A stretch of DNA of 64,000 nucleotides from Pegoplata infirma (GCA_963921195.1 OY992537.1:34023410-34087409); one strand, 5' to 3'. Positions 21,667 to 34,328 are shown, counted from the stretch's first letter. The notes: a model not told the origin generated them from the sequence alone. Numbers and translations are program-made.

Positions 21667-22367
21667 CAGTTTTTCTTTTCGTGATCCTGTTCCTTTTAAA
21701 AGGACTTCAAAATTTTAGAGGATTAAATTTTATAAAATATTTTTTTAATATTTTTACTTGTCCTACGATTCCACTAGTGATAGCAAATGAAAGAGGAGGA
21801 TCTCCCCTAATTTTACTATTTTATTATTTTTACATATCAGATTAAAAGAGGTAAGTTACATCCTTTCAAAAATGTATCCTTTAATATCCTTCAAAATTTT
21901 CAATAAAATATTTTGATAAAATTTTCAAATGACTTTATTGACATCTGTCGCTGATCGCTCATAGTCATTTCACAAATTTATTTAAATTATTTATTGATTT
22001 CTTTGTTTTTATTTGTGTGGGCATCCATCATGGAATGACCCTTATTGTTGTTCTATTTTAACATTTATTTTTTTGTATTTTTTATTACTTTAAATATATG
22101 GCCTTTTTATTTAGAGGAATTTTTTTGTGTTGTTAAATTCGCCCCTAGCAAATCTCATGTCGCAGCCAGCGACGACAACATCCTTTTATCCTGATATGGC
22201 AAAATAAAAAAATGGAAAAATTTGGGGAGATCCTCCTCTATCATTTGACATCACCAGTGTCATCCCAGAACAAGCAAAAATATTTCAGAAATATTTTACA
22301 AAATGTATCCTTTAAAACTTTGAAGTCCTTTTAAAAGGAAACAACAGGAGCACGAAATGAAAAACTG
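21667..22367 (+). mobile_element. CAGTTTTTCTTTTCGTG inverted-repeat element
   Basis: 701 bp. Ends CAGTTTTTCTTTTCGTGATC / complement of CAGTTTTTCATTTCGTGCTC, followed by the shared palindrome CCTTTTAAAAGGA on both sides. Arms match for ~55 bases. Flanks TAAAATTA and TAAATTAA are a possible decayed 8-bp duplication, which would suggest hAT. Confidence 0.65.
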
Positions 22368-23146
22368 TAAATTAAGTTTTTCTCCATTTGATCTCTACTT
22401 TCCGACGTATATCATCCGGTTCATGTTTAATATTGGCTTTCGGACAGTGTATTTTACATTCCTTTTGTAGCTCATCGAAATATCATTCCTTTTGTAACCC
22501 ATCGAAATATCGGTCTGGGACCCCATTCAACATAACCTTAAAATACAAAATGCTTTAGTTCGGTTGCTGGTTGACATATGTGAACATAATTGAACACCGA
22601 ATGGTATTTAAAAAAGTAGGAACATATTTTTGGACAAAATGTTAACCAACATATTTTTTTCGCGGAAATTTTTTTTCAAATATTTTTTTTTAAGATATTT
22701 CCATTTAAATTAAGTTTTTTGCAATAATCTTTTTGAAATTATGGACGGTAGCATATAATTTAAATCAACAAGTTTTGTTGCAAGCTAGCTATATTTGATT
22801 TACTGTGTTAAATTAGCAAAGTTTTTTTTTTTGTAGTTTTATTATGAAAGTAATGAACATCTCAATTCGACATAATGAGGAATAATATGAAATTTAAAAA
22901 AGTAAATGGAGTAGCATATAGATATCAAAACATTTCATTTATACTTTAGAAAATTCCTTATATGCTTAATGAAGAGATTGAAAAATACTTTTTTTTCCAA
23001 TTTTACAAAAAAATAAAACTTTCTAGGAATTGTTCTTCTGTTTGTGTGTGTGTTGTTATTTTTTCCCTATACACTTGAGTATATTCCTATAAACAAGACC
23101 TAATATAACAACTACTACGATTACTACTCTATGTATCTATGTATAC
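22368..23146. other. mini-me remnant, then unassigned AT-rich DNA
   Basis: 22440-22530 keeps 'CATCGAAATATCGGTCTGGG' of the mini-me 5' part. 22535-22610 is an inverted relative of 50200-50285. From 22620 to 23138 I see no gene or repeat end. Confidence 0.45.
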
Positions 23147-23599
23147 TAGGGTGTTCTATTAATCGGTTTTTTTTTATTGTTCGATTGAACGATTAATCGA
23201 CATTTGTCATTTTTTACTTATTCGATTAAACGAATAAAATTTTAAAATTAATCGGTTAATAAAATAATTACAAATTTTCTAAATTAAAAGATTTTTTCTA
23301 CAAAATTTAGAAAAAATGTTACTTGAAAACGTAAAATCGTTACAAAATGTATTAAATTTTAAGTTTTCTCCAATTTTTTTGAGATAATTTAAAAAAAATA
23401 ACTTTTAGAGGTTTGAAAAATGCGTAGAATTTTTTGTTGAACAATTAATATGGATTATCGATATCACAAAAATTTTATATATATTAGCTGACTATATTAG
23501 GGAAAATAAACAATTGATTTGTTTATTTGACTTTATTAACAATTATCCGATTAAAATTGTTCGATTAATCGAATAAGAAATACTCGACTAAACACCCTA
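23147..23599 (+). mobile_element. hAT-like MITE with perfect 8-bp duplication
   Basis: 453 bp. Ends TAGGGTGTTC and the complement of TAGGGTGTTT, flanked by ATGTATAC on both sides (23139-23146, 23600-23607). Sub-terminal ATTAATCG/CGATTAAT motifs repeat. TAGGG-type ends and an 8-bp duplication are diagnostic of hAT. Relatives: partial copies near 51720 and 53990-54122. Confidence 0.85.
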
Positions 23600-24045
23600 A
23601 TGTATACTATACACTTTTTGACTGCGTTTTTAATGATGTGTATAAGGGTGCAGCAAATTTTAATTTTTTTCGAATTTCAAAGTTTTTGGAAGTCGAAATA
23701 GTTGCCTTTCAGGGTCAAGGGCAGTGTCTGGTTTTCTTTTTTCACTTGAAAATCGAAAAGTTTCGAACAAGGAAAAAAAAAGGTTTTTCGATTTATTTTA
23801 GTTCAAAATATAAGTTATTATTTGAACATTACTAAAAAAGTATTTTTATGATAAAAAAAAAAAAATTTTTTGGTCCTACAAAATTTTTATTTTTTTTTTA
23901 ATTTTTTTTTTTAATTTTGTTTAATAATTTCAAATTTCATTACAGCACAAAAAATAATGCAATAATTTAAAAAACACATACTTTTAATACTGTAATACAT
24001 AAAAATCAAAAACCTTAATAAAAATATTTTTTTCCAAAAGACAAA

Positions 24046-25278
24046 TCAAAAAATGCCTGCGAATTTTGTACTCTTGCCCAAAACATTAAATCATGATAAT
24101 GTTTTGCGGAAGATTTGGGTGTACTTGACAAAGCAAAGTTTTTTTAGAAAAAAATAATGTTATATTACTTTACTATTCCATTGAAAACGAATTGAAATAT
24201 CAGTCGAGGACCGCATTAAAAAACCAAAAGAGCTGTACATTTCGGAAGTGAGTGCAAAAATAAGTGCAAAAAAGTGTTTTTACATTTTGGAGAGCATAAA
24301 AGATTCGGCACCAAAGAATATAACACTCTCACTTGTTTTATGTACATTTGATAAACAAATGGAAAATTTTTATGCGAAAAGCTTAGACTTGGTGAAAAAG
24401 TAGTTTTGGTAAAAAAAATGTTTTTTTTTCCGGAAAAACAAAATTATGTTAAAAAAAATTTAATGAACCCAAAATTTTTGGTGAAAAAAAAAATTTTAAT
24501 GAAAAAAAGTTTTTGATGAATTTTTTTGATGAAAAGAAAAATTTTTTGATGTCAAAACAAATTGATGAAAAAAAAAAAAAAAATTGGTGAGAAAAAAATT
24601 GATAATAAAAAATTTGATAAAAGAATTTTATGGAAAAAATTGATGAAAAAAAAAATGATAAAAAAAATTTTGATAAAAAAAAAAATAAAAAAAATTAATG
24701 AAAAAAAAATGATAAAAAAAAAATTTGATGAAAAAAAAATTTGATGAAAAAAAAATTTGATGGAAAAAAAATTTCATGAAAAAAAAATTGATGAAAAAAA
24801 AAATTTGATGAAAAAAAAAATTTGATAAAAAAAAAATGATGAAAAAAAAAATTTTATGAAAAAAAAATTTGATGAAAAAAAGAGTTTAATGAAAAAACAA
24901 AAAAAAAAATTGAAAAAAAAAATATTTGATGGAAAAAAAAAAAAAATTATGGAAAAAAAAATTAATGGAAAAAAAAAAATTTAATGGAAAAAAAAAATGA
25001 TGAAAAAAAAAAAAAATTTGATGAAAAAAAAAAATAGTTTTTTGTTGAAAAATAATTACTTTTTATTCACCAGCTGGTGAAAAACGGTTTTATTAATCAC
25101 GAGGTGAATTATTATCCAAGTTACAAATCCAAGTTATTAAAATTTTTGGTTTTAAGAAAATGAAAATAGTAATTCTTGTTTTCTTTTTCGTTAATTGGTT
25201 AGCGTATATAGTCAAACTGAGGTGGCGTTCTGCAACTTTTTTAAAATTAGACACCAGCCTAAAAACATTCGGGGCTAT
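24046..25278 (-). mobile_element. Helentron-like 'T-run/CATCAA' element, minus strand
   Basis: Reads right to left: block A 25278-25030 (both palindromes, GGTGAAAAACGG region), minisatellite as A-runs with TTGATG spacers (24420-25030), block B 24420-24046 ending AAAAAATGCCTGCG on the plus strand. The leftmost ~12 bases of block A are displaced to 25951 by the next insertion. Confidence 0.75.
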
Positions 25279-25950
25279 TCCTGTTGTCATCAACGCGTTT
25301 AAAACCCGTCGAAGGTAATTTTTGGTATTCCTGAATACGTTAGAGATGATACAGACGAAAAACATATGTTTTTTCATTATCGTCGACATTCGACGTATTC
25401 CTCAATTCGTCTTCGACGCCAGATTCATACAATTTTGTTCGACATCTTTTTTGGCGCGTTTTTACAGAAAATTGTGTTTTTTTTTAACTAAATCATTAAA
25501 ACTCATAAAATTTTCTTTTAAATATCAATTAAGTGTTTTATTTTTGTATAAATTATGCAATAAAAATGTCTCCGGCAGAATAAAAACCATGAAAATGCAA
25601 ACTGCATATGTTTCCGGACTGTGCCACACAGGGACGGATTTTTGTTTATGGCGATATTTAGTTTAACTTCTGAAGTTTAAAATACTTATTCTTAATTTTT
25701 TAATTATATATATTATAGTAAGATTGAAATTAAATATAAAATATGACCCGCAATATAATTTTAATTAATTTACAATTCATGTTATTTTATATGTTTTGGC
25801 GTTTTTTTGTGTTTTGCTAGTGATGACGAAAATTAATCGATATTCCTTAACCGATACCACTGAAGTATTGTAGAATGTGGTGAAACTCGGTCGTCGAAAG
25901 TGAAACTCATTCGACGTCGAAGTGATGCGCGCATTTAGAAATAAGGATGA
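25279..25950. mobile_element. Insertion splitting the Helentron-like left end
   Basis: Sits inside AAAACATT|ATCATGTTAA; removing it with one copy of ATT restores the family terminus. The interior is richer in GC and CG dinucleotides (TTCGACG motifs) than the surroundings. The frame 25322-25666 (114 codons) has no recognisable domain. Terminal inverted repeats are weak. Nature unknown. Confidence 0.45.
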
Positions 25951-26176
25951 TTATCATGTTAAAATACCAGCGAATTTTGTACTCTTGCCAAACATTGCCT
26001 TACAGGGCTAATATTTTTTCTGTGTAAATATTGACACTTCAAATTCGAAAAAAGAAAAATTTGCTCCACCCTAATATATGTACGGTAGAAAAATATGCAT
26101 ACGTTGGTTTTAGTAACACAACAAAACATGACTATGAATATAGTTGAGAATCATAACAATCAAAGATGTATTGATA

Positions 26177-26776
26177 AAGCCCCTATGACACTACATTTTT
26201 TTGTATTGATGGAATTTATGTGAACATAAATTCGTTGATAAATAGCACTAAAAAACGTCAACGAAGTAAAATAATAAAATAATGGCTATTAAAACACAGC
26301 TTCAAAAATAATTCGCCAGATCAATAACATATGGCGATGCAACAACTGTACTAAAAATTATCAACACGCGCAATTACAGTGTTGCCATACTGAAGCCCTT
26401 CTATCTTTCAAAATCTTTCATCTCTCTTCTATCCCCTTTCCGAAAGAAACATCACGGTTACGTTAGTAATTGATAGGCAGCATTGCCTGAGTGTTGTTTC
26501 TTTTTAAAAAAAAAAAAATGATTGAATGTCAAAAAAAAAGTAAAAATTTTACATTTATTTTTGACATTTACGCATGAATGATATTAAGTGTTGCCAACTT
26601 TTCTGTTTTTCATTAAATGAAGCGATTTTTTTGTTTTTTGACGTTTTTTTAAATAAAAGTAATCATCACTAATTGTTTGTTTATTTTATGTTTCTTTTTC
26701 ATTTCTTCTTTTGCTGTTTCATTCTATCAATTAATAAAAAATAAAATACAAAAAAAATGTAGTGTCATAGGGGCTT
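26177..26776 (+). mobile_element. AAGCCCCTATGACACTAC inverted-terminal MITE, TA duplication
   Basis: 600 bp with a perfect inverted terminal repeat of about 25 bases beginning AAGCCCCTATGACACTACAT, flanked by TA on both sides. No protein. TA fits Tc1/mariner mobilisation. Confidence 0.75.
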
Positions 26777-26923
26777 TAATGAATGAAAAAGTAAGAGAAA
26801 AATATATCTATACGAAAATTAACATTATTAATGTATGAATTGGAGATAGTCGAGTGAATGAATTGCAGTTCACAGTCTAGTAGGCTCAAAATATAATTCG
26901 CTCACGACACCTGTTTTTCACAC

Positions 26924-27000
26924 TCATAAATTTTTTTTTTCATCAAATTTTTTTTTTTATTTTTCATAATTTTTTTTTAAAAATCTTTTTCTTCATTAAA
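26924..27000. repeat. Short T-run/CATCAA minisatellite remnant
   Basis: Isolated piece of the Helentron-like minisatellite without conserved flanking blocks. Confidence 0.5.
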
Positions 27001-27477
27001 AAAAATATTTTTATAACCAAATCTGTCAGAAAAAAGTTAATACTAGTTTTTGAATTCTCGCATCCAATATAGTTACCCAGGCAGAAAAATACGAACGGGA
27101 GAGCGCTGGCAAAGTACCTTTTATGGTCGCTTGTGTGCTGTGAAAGCATCACAGTTTAGTACTCTTCCAGCGTCCAAAATGATAACCACGGTAAACGGTA
27201 TGCCGTTGCTATTTAAAAGCGCTTTGAAAGCGCTTTAAAAACAAAAAATATGGTACTATTATAGCACTTTTAGAAAAAAAAAAATGGGACGTATCTAAAT
27301 TGATAATTGAAATACTTTTTTGGTGTTTATTTAAATAAAGAAATAGATTAAATTAAGATAAAAATTGATTGACTAATTTATTATGATAAAAAAATGTTGG
27401 ACAATCTTTGAAATATTTTCGCGAAAAACTTTAAAAATTTTTTCAAGTCCCAGACAGAATTTTTTTGGCTTTATTTT

Positions 27478-28580
27478 TATACTTATGTCTGAAACTCCCC
27501 GAAATAAGTCCTAGATCAACCTTTTAGTATACTGATCTACCCAAAATCAGTTTTAAGTCGATTTAGCGACGTCCGTCCATGTAAAATACAGGTCGCAATT
27601 ATCAATATAATGGGCTAACAAGGGAAGTCTCCCTAGTGTCACCCGCGGATTTTTATGGAATTGGTTTTATTTTGTAAATCAGAAAAAATAAAGGGACACG
27701 TATTTTTTTTAGCGGCCCAAATTCATATTTAGGGGGTAAAAAGGAGGGGGGAAGACAAGGCAATTTTTCAGTTTTTTCGTTTATCTCCTATATTATGCAA
27801 AGAAACCTAGTCATGTTACATAGGTTAGGTTGTAGGTTGTAAGTGGCTGCTGACGTTTTACGTCAACACACGTAGACTCTGAGGTCCATTGTGATACCAC
27901 CATTGTGATACCACGTCATGTTACATACCAAATGAAAGGTCTTTGGAAAACCTATCTATGTGTGCTAAGAACGTGTTCAAACATGCACAACTTTTAGTCA
28001 TATTGAGTAAAATACCAAAATTTTAGGACATTTTTGTTAATAAGTCGAAAAATATTAACTTCTTTGGCCCGTTGTTAGCACCACGAGATAGGTATTTTTA
28101 ATACCTTTAATCTGATACCCCACATGCCTATATTAATTTTGTTTAAATAGGCGTAAATCGTAAAAAACTGAAAAAGGTAAATTTCCCCCCATACAAATCG
28201 ACTCCCCCTAAAAATGAGTTTGGGCCGCTAAAAAAAAATACGTGTCGAATTAATTTTCGTTCTTAACAACATATCCAAATTTCATGAAGATCGGAGGGTG
28301 ACACCAGGGAGATTTCCCTTGTAAGTTTGAAACTTAAGCTTCTTTTGGAAAAGGACGAATCCTGTTGAAATTAGAAAAAAATGGTTTATGTTTATACCTA
28401 GCCCACATAGAAACTTCCCCCTTTAAATTTGGGTTTAATGATCCTAGTAACCATATTATAATTGGTATTCTTTAAAAAAAATAACAGATAAACGTATTTT
28501 GTGTCCACAAATCATCGTTCCAAATTTTAAAGGAATCGCACCAGTTCTACTTGTAGAACCCATACAAAGTTCCATAAGTT
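27478..28580 (+). mobile_element. mini-me/DINE-1-like element, partial
   Basis: 'AGTATACTGATCTACCC', 'TTTAAGTCGATTTAGCGACG' with a two-unit GTCC tract, 'ACAGGTCGCAATTATCAAT', then, after an insertion, 'AAGTTTGAAACTTAAGCTTC' and 'ACCTAGCCC'. It is related to 50638-51485. The 3' hairpin was not found. Confidence 0.6.
27619..28321 (+). mobile_element. CAAGGGAAGT-ended foldback element, TAA duplication
   Basis: 703 bp. CAAGGGAAGTCTCCCTAGTG faces its complement, and the arms pair for ~120 bases including 'GGCCCAAA' and 'CCCCCTAAA' blocks. TAA flanks both ends; the rejoined site GGGCTAAGTTTGAAAC matches mini-me relatives. PIF/Harbinger-like by duplication. Same end family as 36338-36925. Confidence 0.8.
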
Positions 28581-29392
28581 CCGGGCACAAACATTTGTTT
28601 GCAGTTTTGTTTGCGTTTTGGAATAAAAAATTTATTTAAAATGCTGTAAGGAAAAAAGTCCCAAAAAAAGTGATGTATTGAACCGAATCTGGTTGTGTTC
28701 CAAAGGGATAACCCAGCGACATTTCACATGTGATGTATCCGGAGTGTAAGACACTTCCTCATGAAAGAAACAGGTGTTTTATATAAAAGGTGTCAAATTT
28801 GTGATAGGTGATTGTGTCTAAGTGACATATCACGAAAAATATTAAGGACCGGTCAATTATCCTGCAGAGAAATACGAATTATTCCAATTATTATGAAAAT
28901 TAATAAATTTTAATTACAAATTTATACTTTGAACGGATTTAAATAGAAAAACATTGGCAAAGCGCTTGCAAAGAACTTTTTCGAATTCATACTACCTTCT
29001 ACACAAAAAATATAGTTCTTTGCCGAGACTTTTTCTTTGGAACGGTTGGCAGTTTCTGCCTGGGTAAGTTCATGTTTATAACTGAGGCTCTAAAATTAGT
29101 ATTTGAAATTATAGCCTGGAAAATTTGGCAAAAATCACAGTTTTTCGACTTTTTAACAGCGATTTCCTAGGGAACGCGAGCTGATAGAAAAAATTAGAAA
29201 ACCGTTTCGGAATCAGCGCACTATACACAATATTTTCAAATTTTGTCACCTTTATTTATTGTTTATTGTTTTATCAAAGAATTTTTTCACGCTCTCATTT
29301 CTGGTACAAATTGCTATTTTGGAAAAGTGGTTGTTTGCATTTCAAGAGTAAGTACGTACGTATTTCTGTTATTGAAGCTGTTTTATATACAT

Positions 29393-31402
29393 TAGGGTGG
29401 TTTTTTATTTTTTTTTTTTTGAATTTCGAGGAGCGCGCAGCGGATTTTTGTGCCATTTGATGTAAAAATAATTATGTAAAAATTTGAGCTAAATCGGATA
29501 AAATTAACCCGAGGCGCAAGGAGGTCAAAGTTTCGAGAAAAAAGCCAAAATGGCCAAATTTTGAAAAAGCTTAAAAAAATGTAAATTTTGTAAAAATAAA
29601 AAAAGAAAAATATTTTTTATTTAACTTTCTTGCAATAATACTCAGAAAAAATTATCTTAACTTTTTATGACGGCAGTAACACTTTCAAACATGAAATACA
29701 AAAATTACCATGAATTTTGGGGGTTACCTGAAATGAGTGTTTTCGATTTTTTGAAAATTTTATTAAACAAAAAAATTAAATCTTACTATTCTATAGCATT
29801 GGATTATTAAATACATCCTAAAGCTTAAATATTTAAAAAATTGGGGAAATCCATCGACTCAATTTTTTTTTGGAGTCATTTGAGTTTTGCGGATTTCAAG
29901 GATTTTTTTTTTTTGTCTATGCAATTTTACTTTAAACTGAATTTTGGTTAAATTTTTCAAATCTTGTTCTGTAAACTGATCCATTTGATAAAACTAACTA
30001 AGTTACGTTATATTATTTTTTTTAAACATCATTAACCCATTTTGGCAGGGGGTCAAATATGACCCAGGCACAAAATGTACTGTTTTGTTTAAATTTTGCG
30101 TAATTCATCTCTTTAATAATATTTTTGTTGTTTTATTTTATAATACCAATTTCGAAACAACATGTATTTTTAACCTTTTGTTAACCCGATATGGCCAGGG
30201 GCAAAAAAATGCACACCTTGTTTAAAAAAAAAATATTTGTTAAATATTTTTTTTCGTCTGAAACGCAAATGAGCGCAGCTTAAAAAAAATCAAATTTACA
30301 GAAATTCATGTTATCATAAAAAAATGTAAAACTAAATTCAATATCGATTATACTGAACAACAATTTCAAAGTTTTTCTAAAATTACGGGGTTCCGACGAT
30401 TTATTCTGATAGGGGAGACCAAAAAAATGTACGTGTGTCTGCATTTTGAGACGGTTAATTTTGAAACTAATAATTTTCAGAATATAAAAAAAGAGTTTTG
30501 TATTTTCCACTTGGAAAATATTTTTTTTTTAGTTTTTATAGTAATTAAATTGTTTATGACTCGGATTATAATGCATGGGTTTTCATGACCCCTGGCCATA
30601 TCGGGTTAACAAAGGGTTAAAAATACATGTTATTTCGAAATTGGTATTATAAAATAAAACAACAAAAATATTATTAAAGAGATGAATTACGCAAAATTGA
30701 AACAAAACAGTACATTTTGTGCCTGGGTCATATTTGACCCCCTGCCAAAATGGGTTAATGATGTTTTAAAAAAAATAATATAACGTAACTTAGTTAGTTT
30801 TATCAAAGGGATCAGTTTACAGAACAAGATTTGTAAAATTTAACCAAAATTTAGTTTTAAGTAAAATTGCATAGACAAAAAAAAAAAATCCTTGAAATCC
30901 GCAAAACTCAAATGACTCCAAAAAAAAATTGAGTCGATGGATATCCCCAATTTTTTAAATATTTAAGCCTTAGGATGTATTTAATAATCCATTGCTATAG
31001 AATAGTAAGATTTAATTTTTTTGTTTAATAAAATTTTCAAAAAATCGAAAACACTCATTTCAGGTAACCCCCCCAAATTCATGGTAATTTTTGTATTTCA
31101 TGTTTGAAAGTGTTACTGCCGTCATAAAAAGTTAAGATAAATTTTTCTGAGTATTATTGCAAGAAAGTTAAATAAAAAATATTTTTCTTTTTTTATTTTT
31201 ACAAAATTTACATTTTTTTAAGCTTTTTCAAAATTTGGCCATTTTGCCTTTTTTCTCGAAACTTTGACCTCCTTGCGCCTCGGGTTAATTTTATCCGATT
31301 TAGCTCAAATTTTTACACAATTATTTTAACATCAAATGGCACAAAAATTCGCTGCGCGCTCCTCGAAATTCCAAAAAAAAAAAAAAAAAAAAAACCACCC
31401 TA
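29393..31402. mobile_element. 2-kb hAT-like foldback element, perfect 8-bp duplication
   Basis: Two arms of ~810 bp (29393-30201 and 30589-31402) are near-identical inverted copies around a ~390-bp unique centre. The ends are TAGGGTGG/CCACCCTA. The 8-bp flanks ATATACAT (29385-29392, 31403-31410) are identical, which defines the boundaries and points to hAT. Landmarks in both arms: 'GAGCGCGCAGCG', 'ACCCGAGGCGCAAGGAGG', 'GACCCAGGCACAAAATG', 'AACCCGATATGGCCAGGGG'. The centre contains a 76-codon minus frame without motif. No transposase is visible. Confidence 0.9.
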
Positions 31403-31410
31403 ATATACAT

Positions 31411-33184
31411 ATGTAAGTGGCAAAATTGTGTGTTCCTTACTGCTTAATAATACTACTAAATGCTTGTAACAGGAATTTTTTAAAAGTAGAAAAATTTATG
31501 CTTATGTTGTTACATTTGAACTTCATTTGGAATATCAACATACATATCGATACCTGAAATGTAAACGGATGTAATTTTAAGGATTGCAATTGAAAAACAT
31601 AAAATCGTTTTTCATAAATCTATGGCTAATGTTTTGCATACATTTGAGAATTTTGATTAGCATCTGTACCCCAGTCTAGAATCGAACCATGGATTTTTTT
31701 TGTCATAGTCATACCATTAACATCACAGGCTGGTCGTCACCTTAGACGTCACAGCCACCACATTATTAGGATATTCTTAGACAAATACTCGTTTTACGTT
31801 TTATTACTGCTTTGTTACAAATACAAATTCTTAGTAATCTGAACTATACTTTATACTCTCTTTCAACTTTTTTTTTTGGGGAAAAATTATTTTATAATTT
31901 GGAAGAATCTTGTGTCAACCCAGGTGCTGTGATTTAATACAAAAAAGTTTAGGAATATAGCTTACCTTTTTGTGCTGCGCTATGTTTATTATTCAGTTAT
32001 GAATCATTGATATGCTTTGTTCTATTTGCTGTCTTATTAAACTAATGTTGTTTTAAAAGCTCAATAAGAAAACTTAACAAATGAAACTATGAATTCAGAA
32101 ACATAATATAAATAAGTTCATTTTATATTCCTCATGTTTAGCAAAAAGCACACGTTTATTTTAGTGTTCATCTAGTTGTTTGATTCAGATTTAATAATTT
32201 CGAATATTTTATGTTTATGAGTACAGTTTATTCAGTTTATTATAATATTAGTTTTATATGCTTAACCTACAGTATAAACTCACTTTGTCATTTTGTGTGT
32301 AAAAGACTCTTTGATGCAGGGTATAACGAGTTTTTGCTGATGTTTAAAACTACCCGAAATATAAGTACTTGGCCCGCATTCGCATAACATATCCAGTTAC
32401 CACAACAGTAAATATTCCAACCACTTTTTTGAGGTTGTTGTTACCTATCATGTGGTTGTCACAATCTCAATTAGTTTATGGCACACTCAGTATAGTTGTG
32501 ACAACTGCAAGGTGGTTGTGGCAACCGAAATTTTGTTAAAACAACCGGTTGCGACAACTTCAAAAATTAACTTGGTATATATCGGCCATTTCATGAGTCA
32601 TTTTAAAAAATCTGACCGAGGATCTATTCAAAAAACTCGCGGTTTTATTCATTAAATATAGCACACGATCTCGGTCCATTGTAAGGAGGACATTTTTTTG
32701 TAGGAAAAATCCTAAATTTTCGAAATATGCTATTAGAAAAATCGAATGTGGTAAAAGTTTCTCAAAATTTACTTTAAAACTGCAATTGCATTTAAAATGC
32801 ACTTTTGAAACCCCAATATTTTTTCAGTTTACTAGATATTAAAGTAGACTTAAATACGATTCGTATGCGCTTTATATTGTTTAAATGCAAAAGGTAGTTT
32901 AGAAAATAAAGCTGCCCAAAGTTATGCAGATTTTGTATTTTTGTTTGACTATTTTAAAAACGGAAATCGTTAATAAAACCACGAGTTTTTTGTATATTTT
33001 AGATCTGATGAATGAAATCTGTGAATGGCTATCACAGAAATTGGAAGAACCTCGGTAAAAATTGTATTAAATCACTAAATGTCTGGTGGAATGACCAATA
33101 TTTGGTTGTTGTAGCTGGATTTGTTTCGTGATTGCACCGTCAAGAATATTGATTTTCAACCAATTGGGTTGAAATATACATCCG
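31411..33184. other. Mostly unassigned sequence with small fragments
   Basis: 32322-32370 is a mini-me 5' remnant ('GGGTATAACGAGTTTTTGC'). 32400-32560 is rich in GTTGT/ACAACC motifs in both orientations. 31665-31770 (minus) has a B-box-like GGTTCGATTCT but a poor A box. No convincing coding frame was found. Confidence 0.4.
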
Positions 33185-33608
33185 CTCCAAAATTTGTAAA
33201 TGAGTGCATTACTTAAGTGCAAAAAAGCTTTTTTACATTCTGGAAAGTATAAATGATTCGACACAGAAGAATTTAACACTTCAGTTGTTTTTTGTACATT
33301 TGTTAATCAAACGAAACATTTTTATGTCAGAATTTTAGACTAATTGTAAGTGAAAAAGAAGTTTTGGTGAAAAAAAGAAGCACATGAAAGGAAAAATTTT
33401 TTGATGAAAAACAAAATTTTGATGAAAAAAAAGTTTTGATGAAAAAAAAATGTTGGTGAAAAACTTTTTTTTTATGAAAAAAGTTTTTGATTAAGAAAAA
33501 AAAATCGGACGAAAAAAACAAAATTTATGAAAAAAAAATTGAGGAAAAAATTTTTTATGAAAAAAGAAAAATTTGATGAAAAAAATATATTGATAAAAAA
33601 AATTTCAA

Positions 33609-34328
33609 ATTATAATTTTTTGGTTTGTTATGTATGGTTTTGAATTGAGAAAAGTGTGAAAGAAAAATTTTAATTTTTCTAAAAATTTATGACATCCTGG
33701 TTTGTTTCTTACTAGTTTCATATTATCCAGTTATAATAATCTTCAGAAAAACTTTTAATGTCAAATTTATTTAGTTAATAGTCAATAGAACTCTATATGT
33801 GAAAATTATTTACAGATCGCAGCCGACAAGGATTGAACCCATCATCTGTAATACTTTGCTATTAACTGCTTGTAACGTACAATCACTCTAGACCGATACG
33901 CCAAGTAGGCTTTTAAGCAAGTATCAACTAAATCTGATTTTTTCAATTCGAGTGTGGTTGTTGCTGTTGTTTTTTCTAACAGAAGAGTTGTTATTGTCAT
34001 TTTGTGTAAACAAACTTTTATTTTTAGTAATCATTATTCATCTTCCTCTCCTTCTTCAATTCTGATCTAAGTACTTATTTTGCAAACATTGCCAGACATG
34101 GTCTATATTTTAGACACAAATGTTAGGTGTTGCCATTTTTCCAAAGATACTGATTATTGCCACTTAGGGCGACTTATATACAGTCGAGCTCAGGCTCCAA
34201 TTATAATTATGTATTATAATTTTTTGATTTGTTATATATGGTTTTGAATTGAGAAAAGTGTGAAAGAAAAATTTAAATTTTTCTAAAAATTTAAGACATC
34301 CTGGTTTGTTTCTTACTAGTTTCATATT
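33609..34328. mobile_element. Pair of ~117-bp direct repeats enclosing a tRNA-like module
   Basis: 33609-33725 and 34213-34328 share ~93% identity ('GGTTTTGAATTGAGAAAAGT', 'GACATCCTGGTTTGTTTC'). The 488 bp between them includes the tRNA-like segment at 33822-33915. The minisatellite string GATGAAAAAAATATATTG occurs just before the first repeat and again just after the second. It could be a TRIM-like (LTR-bounded) element, though TG...CA ends are missing, or a local duplication. Confidence 0.55.
33822..33915 (-). other. tRNA-like sequence
   Basis: Minus strand: TGGCGTATCGG (A-box-like) then GGGTTCAATCC (B-box-like) about 50 bases on, ending near CGGCTGCG. No stable cloverleaf was drawn; tRNA-derived relic. 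Confidence 0.45.

Larger units (their letters stand above)
23644..26073. mobile_element. Large segment bounded by inverted AGGGTGxAGCAAATTT ends
   Basis: AAGGGTGCAGCAAATTTTAA at 23644 and the complement of TAGGGTGGAGCAAATTTTTC at 26073 face each other, with CGAATTT blocks following on each side. A Helentron-like copy and another insertion lie between. The flanks do not show a clean 8-bp duplication, so a single element is plausible but unproven. Confidence 0.45.
27076..29064. mobile_element. CCCAGGCAGAAA-ended composite element
   Basis: CCCAGGCAGAAAAATACGAA on the left faces CAGTTTCTGCCTGGG on the right, with TA on both sides and a shared inner 'TGGCAAAG' motif. It spans 1989 bp and encloses a mini-me-like element and a TAA-duplicating element. 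Ends resemble the CCCAGC family (17054, 55373) with 2-bp duplications. Confidence 0.55.

Noticed and set aside
23644..26073. Clean hAT duplication around the AGGGTGxAGC inverted ends
   Set aside because: The 8-bp flanks (ATGTGTAT and ATATATGT) do not match, so superfamily was not claimed.
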